DNA of 64,000 nucleotides from contig NC_057861.1 of NCBI RefSeq assembly GCF_019393635.1, positions 82,158,827 through 82,222,826 on the forward strand. Reading direction: 5' to 3'. The notes beneath the pieces are model-generated. The model was not told the DNA's origin. It did not search any database and saw only the letters and a list, made by a program, of their open reading frames with translations. Below are positions 43,250-54,330 of the stretch, piece by piece. Both the position numbers and the translations under genes were made by a program. The DNA comes from Dromiciops gliroides. Taxonomy: Eukaryota > Chordata > Mammalia > Microbiotheria > Microbiotheriidae. Within the stretch, counting starts at the first letter, position 1. Each line of letters starts with the position of its first letter.

Positions 43250-44740
43250 CAGTCCAGTTCAACAAACATTGACGCTCCCACCATGTGCCAGGTACTCTGT
43301 GTAGGTGCTCCAGTCACAGAGGCAGTGATGCTTATGTTCTGCTGAGGGCAAACAACGTATAGAGAGATAAGTATGTACAAAAATATACCAAGTATATGCA
43401 CAATAATGGGATGGGGGCAAAGGGGGATGTGCTAACAAGAGAGGGGAGATCTTGTTTAAGCCAAGCCTCTAATGGAGATGGGTATTCCAAGGGGTAGAAA
43501 TAATAATGGGGCAGCTAAATGGTGCGGTGGATAAAGCACCGGCCCTGGATTCAGGAGGACCTGAGTTCAAATCCGGCCTCAGACACTTGACACTTACTAG
43601 CTGTGTGACCTTGGGCAAGTCATTTAATCCTCATTGCCCTGCCAAAAAACAAAACAAGAATGGTCAGACTTGTACTTTAGGAGTATCATTTGGAAGCTTG
43701 TGGAGAATGGATTGAAGTGGGGAGAAGCTAGAAATGGGGAGACCAATTAGGAAGCTCTTGCCACAGTCCATGAGAGAGGTGATGACAGTGTGACCTAATG
43801 TGGTAGCTGTATAAAGAGAAAGAAGGGGTTGGGAATAAGACATATCATGGCAGTACACACTACAAGATTTGGCAGTTGACTGGATATGACAGATAACTCC
43901 AAGGTTTTGAATCGGGGTTCATAGGGATGCCTGGCTGTTCCCTTGATAGAAATAGGGAAGGTAGGAAAAGTGGTGGGTTTTAGGGGAATGTTGATGAGTT
44001 CTATTTTGTTCATACTGAGTTTGAGATGCCTACAGGACATCTAAGTGGAGATGTCCAGCCATCAGTTGGTGATATGGGATTCTAACTGAGGAGATGGTTC
44101 CATATCACCAACTGTGTGTTGGACATCTTCATGGAGCCAGTAAGTGAACCCATGGGAGCTGACATGGTGGTTGAGAGAGTGAGAGTGTAGAGAAAGAAGA
44201 AACGAGGGCCCAATGTAGAGCCTTGGGCCCATGCCTAAGGAACTGGACATACATGATGATTCAGCAAAGGAGAATGAGAACGAGTTGCCAGAGAACGGGG
44301 AAAGCTGCGTCAGAAAATCTCAGGACTGAGTATCAAGGAGGAGAGTGTGGTCAGTTAAACTAACAAATGATGCAGAGAGGATGAGAAGCATCAAGACTGA
44401 GAAAGAGCCATTAGATTCAGACACTGAGAGATCATTGCTAACTTTGGAAAGAGCAGTTTTAAAATCTGACATCAGGATCAGAAGTCAGATTGCAAAGAGT
44501 TAAGAAGTGAATGGGGCATGAGGAAGTGGAAACAATGAATGTAGGCAACGTTTTTCTTGGGGGATTGGCTTTGAAAGTTAGGAGAGATAGAGGGGACTAG
44601 CTTGGGAGGATAGCAGTTTCAAGTGAAACCTTTTAAAAGATGGAGTAGAGTGGGCATGTTTATAGGCAGCAGGGAAGGAGCCCATAGATAGAGAGATTAA
44701 AGATTAAAGAAAAAGAGGAGATGATCAGAGAATTCAGCTC
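43250..44740 (-). mobile_element. L2 LINE, antisense, with reverse transcriptase relic
   Basis: It runs from the reversed 3' end (TCAACAAACATTGACGCTCC) to the minus-strand coding relic. SCRHLKLSMNKIEL (about 43999-44040) matches the L2 MSNRHLKLNMSKTEL block, and VSSHGFTYWLHEDVQ (about 44110-44160) an adjacent block. It is interrupted by a WSINE1 and broken by stops. Confidence 0.75.
43507..43660 (+). mobile_element. WSINE1-type CORE-SINE in L2
   Basis: GGGGCAGCTAAATGGTGCGG to an A-rich tail at about 43645-43660. The flanks share only short similarity (AATGG). Confidence 0.88.
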
Positions 44741-45379
44741 TCAGAGGAAGTAGAATGGGAGCAGATGTCAAGCATAAACAGAGGTGGATGCTAGAGCAAA
44801 ACCAAGGAGAAGACCCTTGCTGCTTGGCATGGTTTGGATTATGATAAGCAGTGACAAATAGAAAGAGAAACTTCTCAGTCAAGGACAGCATTCTTTGTAC
44901 TGGGAAACCAGAAATTGTTAACAGGGAATAGACATTGAAGATGAAGATGACAGAAGAGTATCTTGCTGCCTTCAGTGAGTTCACATCGCCAGGCTTGGAA
45001 GCAGATGAATTACATCCTTGAATATTGGAGAGAAGGAGACTCCAAAATGTGATTGCTGAGTTACTGTCAGTGAGTGATCTTTGAAGTGAGCAGAAAGAAT
45101 TTCAGAAAGGGGCATAGTCAAGAAGGGCAGTGTTGGTATGACCCTGTAAAATTTTCTATGTACTTAAAAAAGAAAACAAACAAACAAATAAGCTGTACAT
45201 GGTAGAGTTACTTTTTCATATGCAATGAACTTTTTCTGCCCTTCTCTGTGTTTGGAAATGTCCTGGTTTATTGATGGCCGTCAAATTCATAATAAAAAAA
45301 TAGGAAGAAATATCATAGCAAAAAGGAGAGGCACTGTAAGACTACAGCTAGACAGAAGTTGTCCCTATTTTCAAAATGG
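44741..45379. other. Unassigned, possibly more old LINE
   Basis: No diagnostic motif; an AAAC-rich patch lies near 45172-45187. Confidence 0.3.
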
Positions 45380-45910
45380 GGAAAAGGTTGAATTCTTTAA
45401 ATTATAAGTCATTGAGTTTGACAATTCCTGGCAAAATTCTAGACTGAATTATTAAAGGGATAGTTTGGGAGTACTTAGAAATGGAAGTGGTGATTACTAT
45501 AAGCCAGCATGACTTCATCAAGAACAGACCATGCCAGACTAACCTCATTCCTTTTTCTGATAGGGTAACTAAATTGGTAGTTCATAGGATCACTATGGAC
45601 AAAGTAAAACCTGAATTTCATCAAAGCATTTGACAGAATCTGTCACAATATCTTTGTGGGCCAGAATGAGATATATAGGCTAGCAGATAGGAAAATTAAG
45701 GTGGATTCATAACCCTGTAATGACTGAACCCAAAGAATGGTGACTAATGGATTGATTTCAACCTAGGAGAAAGCCTCTGGTGGTGACTTCAGGATTCTAT
45801 GCCTATTCTGTTCAGCATTTTTTATCAATGACTTACGAAAGGCTCATCATATTTGTAAGTGACACAGAACTGGGAGGGGTCATTAAAGTAATGAGTTACA
45901 GAATTTGTCA
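45380..45910 (+). mobile_element. CR1/L3 LINE reverse transcriptase relic, sense
   Basis: The plus strand, with frameshifts, reads AVxxAFDxxCH-like text near 45620-45640, GLISTWRKAS near 45750 and FSAFFINDLRKAHHICK-like text near 45810-45860, then SDTELGGVIK. These follow the CR1/L3 order (YLDFSKAFDTV, then GVPQGS, FINDL, ADDTKLGG). No intact frame remains. Confidence 0.6.
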
Positions 45911-46212
45911 ATCCAGCAACCATTTATTAAGTACTTATTATGTATTATTGTCTCTTATAGATTATGTGGAGGGTGTAAAGTATTACAAGACTGGAAAGAT
46001 AGGAAGGGATAAGACTGTGAAGAGCTTTAAAAGTGTAACAGAAGATTTTATAATTGATCCCAGAGGTAATAGAGAGCCACTGGAGGTTATTAAGGAGGAA
46101 CATGACATGGACAGACCTAAACTTCAGGAAGATTGCTTTGGCAGCTGAATGGTGGATGGACTGAAGTTGGGAGAGACTTGAGGCAGGGACATCAGTTAGT
46201 AGGGTATTGTGG
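45910..46212 (-). mobile_element. L2 LINE, antisense, left part
   Basis: ATTTATTAAGTACTTATTAT, AGAGGTAATAGAGAGCCACT, GGAAGATTGCTTTGGCAGCT and GGAGAGACTTGAGGCAGGG are antisense L2 in order. The same element appears to resume at about 49668. Confidence 0.7.
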
Positions 46213-46565
46213 ACTCACCTCACCTCTAACCTACCTGCTAGAACCAATTGTTAAATTTCCATTGTGAGCATTTAAAAATATTTTGCAAATCATCAATTGC
46301 TACAAATCAGGATTTATTGTTGTATTGATTGTATAGACTTAAGCAAGTGATGGGGGGCAGCTAGGTGGCTCAGTGGATAAAGCACTGGCCTTGGATTCAG
46401 GAGGACCTGAGTTCGAATCCAGCCTCAGACACTTGGCAATAGCTGTGTGACCCTGGGAAGGTCACTTAATTCTCATTGCCCTGCAAAAAAACCCAACAAA
46501 ACAAAAAACAAAACAAAAGAAACTGGTGGAAAAATGTTAATAATGCAGATTAAACTTTTAAAAAT
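46213..46565. other. Unassigned sequence containing a WSINE1
   Basis: A WSINE1 lies at 46354-46500 (plus; GGGGGCAGCTAGGTGGCTCA, A-rich tail). The flanking 46213-46353 and 46500-46565 are not recognised. Confidence 0.6.
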
Positions 46566-48299
46566 ACATTTAAAGTGGAGCCAAGATGGCAGAGGACAGG
46601 CAGTGACTCCTTGGAGCTCTCCCCCAAATCCCTCCAAATCCCTTCGAATAAGGCTATGAGACAATACCTGGAGCAGCAGAATCCACAAAAGGACAGGATC
46701 CAGCCCTAGGCAGGCTGTGCCAGAGAAACAGACCTACTGAGCCTCTGAATCGGGCTGCAGTGCTGGCTTCTTCTCAAGCTAAGCTCACAGTCTGCTGAGA
46801 AGGCTGAGTGTTGGGAGGGGGGAGATTACAGGGATCTCTTCTGGTGCTGAGGCAGAGGTCAGTTGTTTTACTCTTGCTGGGAACCAGGAAGCAGCCTTAT
46901 GTGGCAGCGGCCCAGGTAAGAGAGGCGGCACTGGCTCGCTGGAGCTATCAACCCAGCAAAACAAAATTTTTGCTTTCTGGTTGACAAACAAGTAAGCCTA
47001 GGGTTATTTACAGACCAGAGCACAGGCCAGGCAAGTGAAGAACCTGCAACTCCTTAAATCGTAGCACCTTGGACCCCCTAAAGCTTGGGACAGTGCATCC
47101 TGGAAGCAGTGCCCCACTTTAAGAAGGATTTAAAAGTCAAAAAATAGGTGGGCAAGATGAGAAGACAGAGAAAGATGTAGAAGATAGAAAGTTTCTTTAG
47201 TGACAAGGAAGATCGAGGTACACACTCAGAAGATGATAGCAACATCAGGGCTCCTACATACAAAGTTTCTAAGAAAAATATGAATTGGTCTCAGGCCATA
47301 GAGGTGCTCAAAAAGGACTTTGAAGATAAAGTAAGAGAGGTAGAAGAAAAAATGGAAAGAGAAATGAAAGTGATGCAGGAAAGTCAGGAGAAAAAGTCAA
47401 CAGCTTAAAAAGTCAAATGGAAAAGCTCTCTGAAGAAAATAATTGCCTAAGAATTAGGATTGAATAAATGGAAGCTAATGACTTTATGAGAAACAAAGAC
47501 ACAATAAAGCAAATCCAAATGAATAAAAAATATAGATCAATGTGAAATATCTTCTTGGAAAAACAGCTGACATGGAACATAGATCCAGGAGAGATAATTT
47601 GAAAATTATTGGACTACCTGAATACTATGATCAAACAAGAGCTTAGACCATCATCTTCCAAGAGATTGTCAGGGAAAATTGCGCTGATATTCTAGAAATA
47701 GAAGGTAAATAGAAATAGAAAGAATCCACTGATCACCTCCCTGAATAGAAAACTTCCAGGAATATTATAGCCAAATTCCAGAGTTCCAAGTCAAGGAGAA
47801 AATATTGTAAGCAGCCAGAAAGAAACAATTCAAGTACTGTGGAGCACAGTCAGGATAGCACAAGATCTGTCAGCTTCTACATTAAAGGATCGGAGGGCAT
47901 AGAATATGATATTCCAGAGGGCAATGGGACTGGGATTACAACCAAGAATCATGTACCCAGCAAAACTGAGTATAATCTTTCAAGGGAAAAAATGGGACTT
48001 CAAGGAAAAGAGGACTTTCAGGTATTCATGATGAAAAGACTTGAACTGAATAGAATATTTGACTTTCAAATACAAGACCATAGAGAAACATCAAAAGGTA
48101 AACAGGAAAAAGAAATCAAGAGGGATGTTAAAAGGTTAAACTGTTTACATTCCTATATGGAAAGATGATGTGTCTAACTCATAAGAACTTTCTCAGTATT
48201 AGGGCAGATGATAGGAATAAATTTAGACAGAGGGCAGAGGTGGGAATTGATTATTAAGGGATAATATCTGTAACAGCATTTATTTTTTGTTTATCTTTT

Positions 48300-48440
48300 T
48301 TTTGTGGGGGTGGTAGGGTTGGGTGGCATGGCCGGGGTCATACAGTGGGTTAGTGTTCTTATGTCTGAGGCTGAATTTGGGATCAGGTCCTCTAGGGTCC
48401 AGGGTGGGTGCTTTGTCTACTGTGTCACCTAGCTGTCCCA
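48300..48440 (-). mobile_element. Diverged WSINE1-type SINE
   Basis: A reversed copy with many substitutions (GTCATACAGTGGGTTAGTG, TGTGTCACCTAGCTGTCCCA). Confidence 0.7.
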
Positions 48441-48892
48441 TGATGACATCTTTAGGGTAAAATTGAGGGGGTGATATGATTGCACTGGGGAAGGGGTAAG
48501 GGGAGAGTAGTAGAATGGGGTGAAATCCCACATGAAAGAAACAGGAAAGGGGCAGCAAATGAGCCTTACACTCATCATAATTGGCTCAAAGACCTTAATC
48601 TCATCAGAGTTGGCTCAAGGAAGGAATAACATACACACTCTATTGGGGGGAGTAATCTATTTAACCCTGCAGGAAAGTAGGAGGGGAAGGGGATAAGGAG
48701 GGAGGGGTGAAAGAAGGGAGGGTTGATTAGGGAAGGGGACAGTCAGAAGCAAAACACTTTTGAGGAGGGATGGAGTGAAAGAAGATAGGAAATAGAGTAA
48801 ATATATGGGGGGATGGAACAGGATGGAGAGAAACAGTTAATAATAGTAACTGAAAAAGTTTTGAAGCAGAGGCCAAGAGTAATGTAAGATGA

Positions 48893-49020
48893 TGTTTGAT
48901 GGATGGATGGATGGATTGATGATGATTGGATGAAGATGAGAATTGATTGATGATGAGGACTGATTGATGATGAGGAGGATTAATTGATTAAGATAGGGAT
49001 TGATGAATGATGATTGATAA
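48893..49020. repeat. (GATG)n and ATTGATGATGA repeat
   Basis: GATGGATGGATGG is followed by imperfect TTGATGATGAG units. Confidence 0.85.
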
Positions 49021-49667
49021 AACACATGGTACTTTGCTGGGCTCTTATGAAGAAATTCTTTGTCAGGTATAAGGTACTATGTAAGTGTTATCTATTACTG
49101 TTGTTTTAAGAATCAATGTCATGGGTTTATTGTAAGGAAAATCTCTCTTTAAAGTACTATATAAATGTAGTTTACTACGAAAAGAATGATGAGCAGGATG
49201 TTATTAGAAAAACCCAGAAAGACCTACATGAGCTGATTGCAACGTGAAATGTACTGTATACAAAAATAACAGCAATACTGTAAGATGATCTGCTGTGAAT
49301 GACTTGTTATTTTCAGCAATGCAATGATCCAAGACAACTCTGATGGTCTTATGAAAAAATGTAGTCTATCTACAGAGAGAGAACTGATGGTGTCTTCTTA
49401 ATATAGACCGAAGCATAATTTTTTGGTTAGTTCCTTTATCTGAAGTTTTGTTTTTGTCTTTTTTCTTTCACAACCTGACCAATTTGGAAATGTTTTCATG
49501 ACCGCTAATATATAGCTTATATTTAATTGCTTGGATTTATTGGGCGGTTGTGGAGGGAGGGAGGATGAGAATTTAGAGCACAGTGTCTTAAAAAATTGAT
49601 GTCAACCTTTTTATTTACATGTAATTTGGGAAAATAAAATTCTAAAATAAAAAAAAGAAGTGTATTG

Positions 49668-50460
49668 TTAATGTGATGAGGGCTTGTACCATGGTGGTAG
49701 CAGCATCAAAGGAGAGAAAGGGACATATGCTGTGAAGGTGGAGTCAATGTGACTTGGCAGCAAATTGGATATGTGGAGGTGAGAGAGAGTGACTAGTCAA
49801 GCATGACGCTGAGGTTTTGACCATGGGTGACCGGGAGGATCATGGTCGTCCTCTAGAGCAGGGATTCTTGGACTTTTTCCCTTGAAACCCCTTTTTGCTT
49901 GAAAAATGTTTACATGACTCTGGGTATACAGGTATTTATATACCTATTTTATAATAGGTATACATAACCTTTTCATTGTTGCCAAATTTTTCACAACCCC
50001 CCACCATATGGGGTTGCGAACCACAGTTTAAGAAGCTAGGCTCTATAGTAACTTCTTCTATAGGGAAAGTTGAGAAGAGGAAATAGTTTGAAGGGAAAGT
50101 CAATTGTGGACTTATTGAATTTAAGATTTCTGTTGGCCATATTCATTCAGTTTGAGATGTCCAGTAGTCAATTGGAAATGTGACTGGAAGCCAGGAGAGA
50201 AGTTGAGGGCTGTATAAATTGGCTTCAGAATCATCCATATAGTGATGGTAATTGAATCTATGGGAGCTCATGAGATCATGAATCAAAATAGTATAGAAGG
50301 AGAAGAGACAATGGCCCCGGGACAGAACCTTGGGGGCACCCATAGTTAGTGGGGGTGATCTGGATGAAGATCCAGGAAAGGAGACATAGAAGGAGCTGGT
50401 AGAAGGAGATCCAGGAGAAAGTAATGTTATGATATCAGGATCCTTTGGACAGGCCAAAAT
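49668..50460 (-). mobile_element. L2 LINE, antisense, right part with reverse transcriptase relic
   Basis: GATGAGGGCTTGTACC, GCAAATTGGATATGTGGAGG and GTCCAGTAGTCAATTGGAAA continue the L2 order from 46212. The minus strand near 50230-50330 gives DLMSSHRFNYHHYMDDSEA, matching the L2 DLISSHGFxYHLYADDSQ block. It is interrupted at 49859-50040. Confidence 0.75.
49859..50040. mobile_element. Short non-autonomous hAT-type transposon
   Basis: A 182-bp insert begins CAGGGATTCTTGGACT and ends AGTTTAAGAAGCTAGG; the ends are imperfect inverted repeats. It is flanked by CTCTAGAG (49851-49858) and CTCTATAG (50041-50048), an 8-bp duplication with one mismatch, as expected for hAT. L2 continues on both sides. 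It encodes no transposase. Confidence 0.8.
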
Positions 50461-50539
50461 ATTGGGCCAAATCTAGTATTGTAGTAGACCTGAGTGCAAA
50501 ATGTTGCACTTATGTTCAAGTCATCAACCGTATGGAATG

Positions 50540-50890
50540 TGGGAGATATGACTAGATAGCAATTCATGTAAAATTATTTGAGGGCTTTATGACTTTAGGC
50601 TCATGAATGAGAGGGAACAGATTCATTTTGTGGGACCCTAGCAGGCAGAATTATGTGGAATTTACTGGGAGGCAAAATCTGGCCCAATCAGAAGGAAGAA
50701 TTTAAAAACAGTTATAGTCAGTCCCTTAATGTCCCCTGTAAGGTAGTGAGGCCTCCCTATCACTGAAGGTGTTCAATTAGACGCTTCCTGTTAGGGAAGC
50801 TGTTAAGGGATTTGAGTGGGAGGAGGTTGAACTGGGTTAACCCTGAAGAGTCCTTCTGTACCAAAACTTCAGGATTCTTTCTCTTTATTG
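50540..50890 (+). mobile_element. CR1/L3-like 3' end, sense
   Basis: CTCCCTATCACTGAAGGTGT, CTGTTAGGGAAGCTGTTAAG and CTGGGTTAACCCTGAAGAG correspond to the CR1/L3 3' UTR. The left part is weak. Confidence 0.55.
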
Positions 50891-50969
50891 CATCTGTCAT
50901 ATGGTTATTTACAAATATACCATCCTCTTTATCACAGGGAGGACAAAGACAGATGCAAACAGGATTTTT

Positions 50970-51090
50970 ATCTTTTATTCCTTTCCTCCTTTTGTCTGCT
51001 GTCTTTTCCCTCTTCTCTCTCCTCACCTTTCTCTTCCCTTTTATTCCTTTCCCTCCTTTGTTTTTTTCCTTCCTTTCCTTCTTCCTTTAA
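50970..51090. repeat. Polypyrimidine (CTTT/CCTTT)n tract
   Basis: A CT-only rich stretch. The phenylalanine/leucine/serine-rich frames here are low complexity. Confidence 0.85.
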
Positions 51091-51097
51091 AGGTTTT

Positions 51098-51320
51098 TAT
51101 CATGGAAAGAATTTGGAACATGGAGTTGGGAGAGACCTGGGCTTGAATCATCATAGTGACGCCCTGTTAGCCAAATCACTTCCTCACTCAGAGTTTCAGT
51201 TTTCTCATTTCCTCATCAGTAAAATGGAAATAATAAACCTCCTTCTACTCAATTATTGTGAGGAAGTGTTTTGTAAACCCTAAGCCCCAGAGATGGGAAT
51301 TGGTTTATTATTCCTCGTGA
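51098..51320 (+). mobile_element. MIR SINE
   Basis: GGGCTTGAATCATCATAGTG, AGTTTTCTCATTTCCTCATC and AATTATTGTGAGGAAGTGTT are in sense order. Confidence 0.7.
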
Positions 51321-51775
51321 AGCAAGGAGTTGTATTTATTAATTGTCTTACTTGTTCCCTGTGAGACAAGGGGCTTTGGGGATCTGATGGGGGGTAGAAA
51401 TGGGAGTGACATGGGCCTTGAACGAAATGGGAAACCATTTCTTGTCATGTTCATATCTGTCCCCTCTGAGGGAAGTTGTGAGTGGAGGGAGTGCTGACAT
51501 CCTCATTGCCCTTGCCACGTCATCAGTGAAGCTTTCCAATTGGATCATAGTGGTTAAGCTCTAGCCTGCATCCTGAAGCCAGGGAGTGCCCAGATCAGAG
51601 CATCAGAGGATCATCTATTCAGAGCTGGGAGGAGCCTAGAAGGGCATTTTGTTCAACTCCCTTTGCACAGGACTCTGCTGCTCCTTAGGGAGGACCCCTC
51701 TGCATCCCGGTGGACTTGGATCGCTTCCTAAGTAACCTGGAAAACCCCATAAATAAGGAGGCCTTGGTCTGTATT
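51321..51775. other. Unassigned with a CR1/L3-like start
   Basis: About 51590-51710 resembles an antisense CR1/L3 3' beginning (TATTCAGAGCTGGGAGGAGC). The rest is unassigned. Confidence 0.35.
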
Positions 51776-51779
51776 CCTC

Positions 51780-52400
51780 TCTGTGGTGCACTGGATGTGG
51801 GATCCAAAGGCAAAGGGTCTGGGTTTGAATCCTGGCTCCACAAGTGTGGCTTTTAAAATCTAATGTGTGGGCTGCCTTGTTTCTACCCCCAGTGTGGGTA
51901 GCACCAGTTTTTGTTATTAAGCAGTTATTAAAGAGTAAGAGAATACATGGAATACAGAAAATAAAGCAAGAAAAGCCTATCTCCTTTCCTCTCTCTGCCA
52001 CCAACCTGAAGTCCCAGAAAGAAAAGGGGCCAACCCAGGGAGCCAGCCTTACCTCCTACTTCCTGTCCCCCTCCCCCAGAAGGGGAGGTCTTTCAAACTG
52101 ATTGGTTGGGGGTGGTCTCATGTTGATGGTCGTAGTCCACAGCCTCTGAGAACAACACCCCACTCAGGGCTGGCCAGGTGTAGTCTCAATTTAATCAACC
52201 TTAAGTAGGTTCTCAGTCAGTCTATCAATCAGTCTCACCCAATTCAGTCAATTCCAAATCAATCTTCAGGTGGGCCCTGGACGTCTGCCAAATCCCTTTA
52301 TTTTCTCACAACAAGTTTGCTCATCTATAATAGGAAGAGGTTGAACAAGGTGCCCTCTAGGGCTCCTCCCACTCTGAATGAATGATCCTCTGATGGTTCA
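51780..52400 (+). mobile_element. MIR SINE split by an LTR
   Basis: Left part GGGTTTGAATCCTGGCTCC (51821) and right part TTTGCTCATCTATAATAGGA (52316) join as one sense MIR when the LTR is removed. Confidence 0.8.
51845..52310 (-). mobile_element. Solo LTR of an endogenous retrovirus-like element
   Basis: A 466-bp insert whose minus strand starts TGTGAGAAAATAAAGGG and ends AAAAGCCACA, with the TG...CA termini of LTRs. It has a 5-bp duplication ACAAG at 51840-51844 and 52311-52315. The start and centre (GATTTGGCAG, CCTCCCCTTCTGGGGGAGGG) resemble the LTR at 14413-15233. No internal viral region is present. Orientation is taken from that similarity. Confidence 0.82.
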
Positions 52401-52920
52401 ATCTGGGCACTTCCCAAAGCAGGCTAGAGCTTAATCACTCACCATAAAGCACTTTAGATCATGGGACATCATGACCCCAGAATTGTCTCCATTGCAGTGT
52501 GACTCAGAGGTCATGGCAAGGCACGCAGATGGGCATGAGCAAGCTGCAGCATTTTATCAGTGACCACTCGCATTAGCAGAGAGTGCTGGGAGCATCATCC
52601 AGGAGTGTGTCTCTAGAAAAGGAGAGTGAGGGATAATGAGTAGACAGCTGAAGAGCTGGCCCAGTATTGACAAAGTATTAAAGAACCCAAGGAAGGCCTT
52701 TAGTAGATGGTGCTGATCCTCCTTAGAGAATTTGGGGAAAGACATGGGCAATAACTGCCCAGGATGAGGGGCGGGGGAGGGTTCATGGTGAAGGCCAGAC
52801 TGAAATTGAGGAGATCGCAAATCGATGAAAATGTAGCTAGCACTACCCTGGACCCTCAGGACTCTCACTTCCTTGGAACACGATAGGGAAGTTGAACCCA
52901 AGGTCCTGGATTTTCCCTAA
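52401..52920. other. Unassigned sequence
   Basis: The 114-codon minus-strand frame at 52557-52901 has no recognised domain. No repeat is named. Confidence 0.3.
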
Positions 52921-52929
52921 GGATCTCTC

Positions 52930-53150
52930 TGCAGGGTTTCTCCACTTGGGGCTTAAAAAAAATAATTGATAACTGCCTTCCAACATCATGGGTTTCCTTT
53001 GTAATCTTTTGTATTTTAATTTCATGAATTTAAGAACATGATACAAGGAGGGGGTGCACAGGTTTCGACTAGACCACATTTGTATACCTGGTGCTTAGCA
53101 TAGAGCCTGATGCACATAGTAGGCGCTTCATAAATGTTTACTGATTGATC
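52930..53150. mobile_element. Dispersed repeat fragment and L2 3' end
   Basis: 52960-53040 (TTTGTAATCTTTTGTATTTT, then AATTTCATGAATTTAAGAAC) resembles 28640-28710. The sense L2-type end at 53085-53150 has CATAGTAGGCGCTTCATAAA. Confidence 0.5.
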
Positions 53151-54120
53151 AGCTGCCAGAGGGCTCCCTGAGAAACAAAGGCTTGGTACCCCTTCCCCTG
53201 GGCTTTGAAGCTTTTCTCCCTGTCCTCTGACCATCCTTACTGTCTTCTTAAAGGCTCTAATCTTGACCATTTAAAAAGAGCTGAGGATTTTAATCTCCCT
53301 ATCTCCTGTTCAACTGTCTGAATGATCCCAGAACAAGACTTTCAAGTTCCCAGGGCCTCAGTTTTCTCATCTATAAAATGAGGGGTTTGGACTGGATGAC
53401 TTTGAGGGTCCCTTCAGCTCTAAGTCCTATGACCTTTTCTGGGAGGGTCCACTTTGGGAGGGGCTCCTGGCCCCCATGTATCCCTAGTGGCAGATACCCT
53501 GCTGTGGGGCTTGCCAAATGGGTCGGGGAAATGGCCGGTTGTGGGCGTTCTCCGATGTCCTGGCTTCTTCCTTCATGCCGTAAACAGGATCTTGGCTGTT
53601 CTCCAGCCAAGGCAGGGGCTTTCTGGTACAGAACAAACAGCCCCCTTCACGCTGCCAAAGTCCCGCTGGAAAGGAATGGGGTCCCAGTGCCAGGGGATTG
53701 GGACTTAGCCCTGTCCCCTTAGGGAGACTGGAGGCAGCTAGTAGGCCAAGCCAGCCCTTGGTGTCTCCAGGCTGCTTGGCTGGTAGCCGTGACTAAGGGT
53801 CAGGGTGAGCAGGCCAACCCCCTCTTCCAGGTCATTGTCCTCCCCCAGCCATCCCCTTTCTTCCCCACTTGGCCCAATTGGGCCTTCCTCAGGGGGCTTT
53901 TATAGAGCCAGCTCTCCGCTCCACCCCTCAAGCCCCAGATGCCAGGCTTCTAGTTAGAGGGGACCAGAAAGGCCTTTCAAAACTCTCTGATTTCCTCTCC
54001 TCAGATACCCAACGTTACCTCACCTTCCTACCCCTCCCTGCTTCCCCCATGACCTGCTGTTGCTGACATTTTCTTTAAAAACACAGAGTGAAAGCCCATC
54101 CTATACTTGAATCCCCCCAC
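53151..54120. other. GC-rich, repeat-poor stretch with one MIR 3' end
   Basis: A MIR 3' part lies at about 53345-53435 (CTCAGTTTTCTCATCTATAA). The region 53440-54060 is GC-richer than the window average and has no recognised repeat. Two overlapping plus-strand frames (53378-53722, 53454-53708) lack known domains or convincing splice structure. Confidence 0.35.
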
Positions 54121-54124
54121 CCCC

Positions 54125-54330
54125 CAATGTTCCTAACAAGGCGTCCACAGCTTCTCCTTCAGTGATTGGGGAACTCATTACATCCCAAGGCAGCCCGTTG
54201 GACTTTGGGGCAGATGTGCTGCCATGTTGGGGGGTTTTTCTTGAGGCTGGGGGGTCTCTCTCCCCTTGAGCTTGCTCCCATTGCTCTTAGTTCACTACTT
54301 GTGACCCAAAATGACAGGCCTAGCCCCCTT
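54125..54330 (-). mobile_element. CR1/L3 3' fragment, antisense
   Basis: GATTGGGGAACTCATTACAT, CCCAAGGCAGCCCGTTGGAC and TGCTCCCATTGCTCTTAGTT match the antisense L3 order. Confidence 0.6.

Larger units (their letters stand above)
46570..49655 (+). mobile_element. L1-derived element with ORF1 and 3' end but no ORF2 (half-L1 type)
   Basis: It begins like an L1 5' UTR (GGAGCCAAGATGGCAGAGGA). A decayed ORF1 follows (about 47150-48170): coiled-coil-like Lys/Glu-rich text, then in plus-strand frames GLQPRIMYPAKLS and KMKRLELNRIFDFQIQD-like text matching the L1 ORF1p C-terminal domain. The sequence then passes through a G-rich non-coding part (48480-48840), GATG-type repeats, and an L1 3' end (49170-49655: AATGATGAGCAGGATG ... 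ATAAAATTCTAAAAT). Endonuclease and reverse transcriptase sequence is absent. Stops in ORF1 show it is inactive. A diverged WSINE1 interrupts it at about 48300-48440. Confidence 0.75.

Noticed and set aside
46225..46345. Segment left of the WSINE1 as a possible separate LTR or DNA transposon
   Set aside because: It is not recognised as L2 or L1, but no termini or target duplication could be found to support a call.
51840..52315. Whether the LTR has an associated provirus with gag/pol/env
   Set aside because: MIR sequence flanks both ends directly with a 5-bp duplication, so only a solo LTR is present.
53378..53722. GC-rich region with 114-codon frame as a possible exon
   Set aside because: The frame begins in a MIR 3' end, overlaps a different long frame, and shows no known domain.
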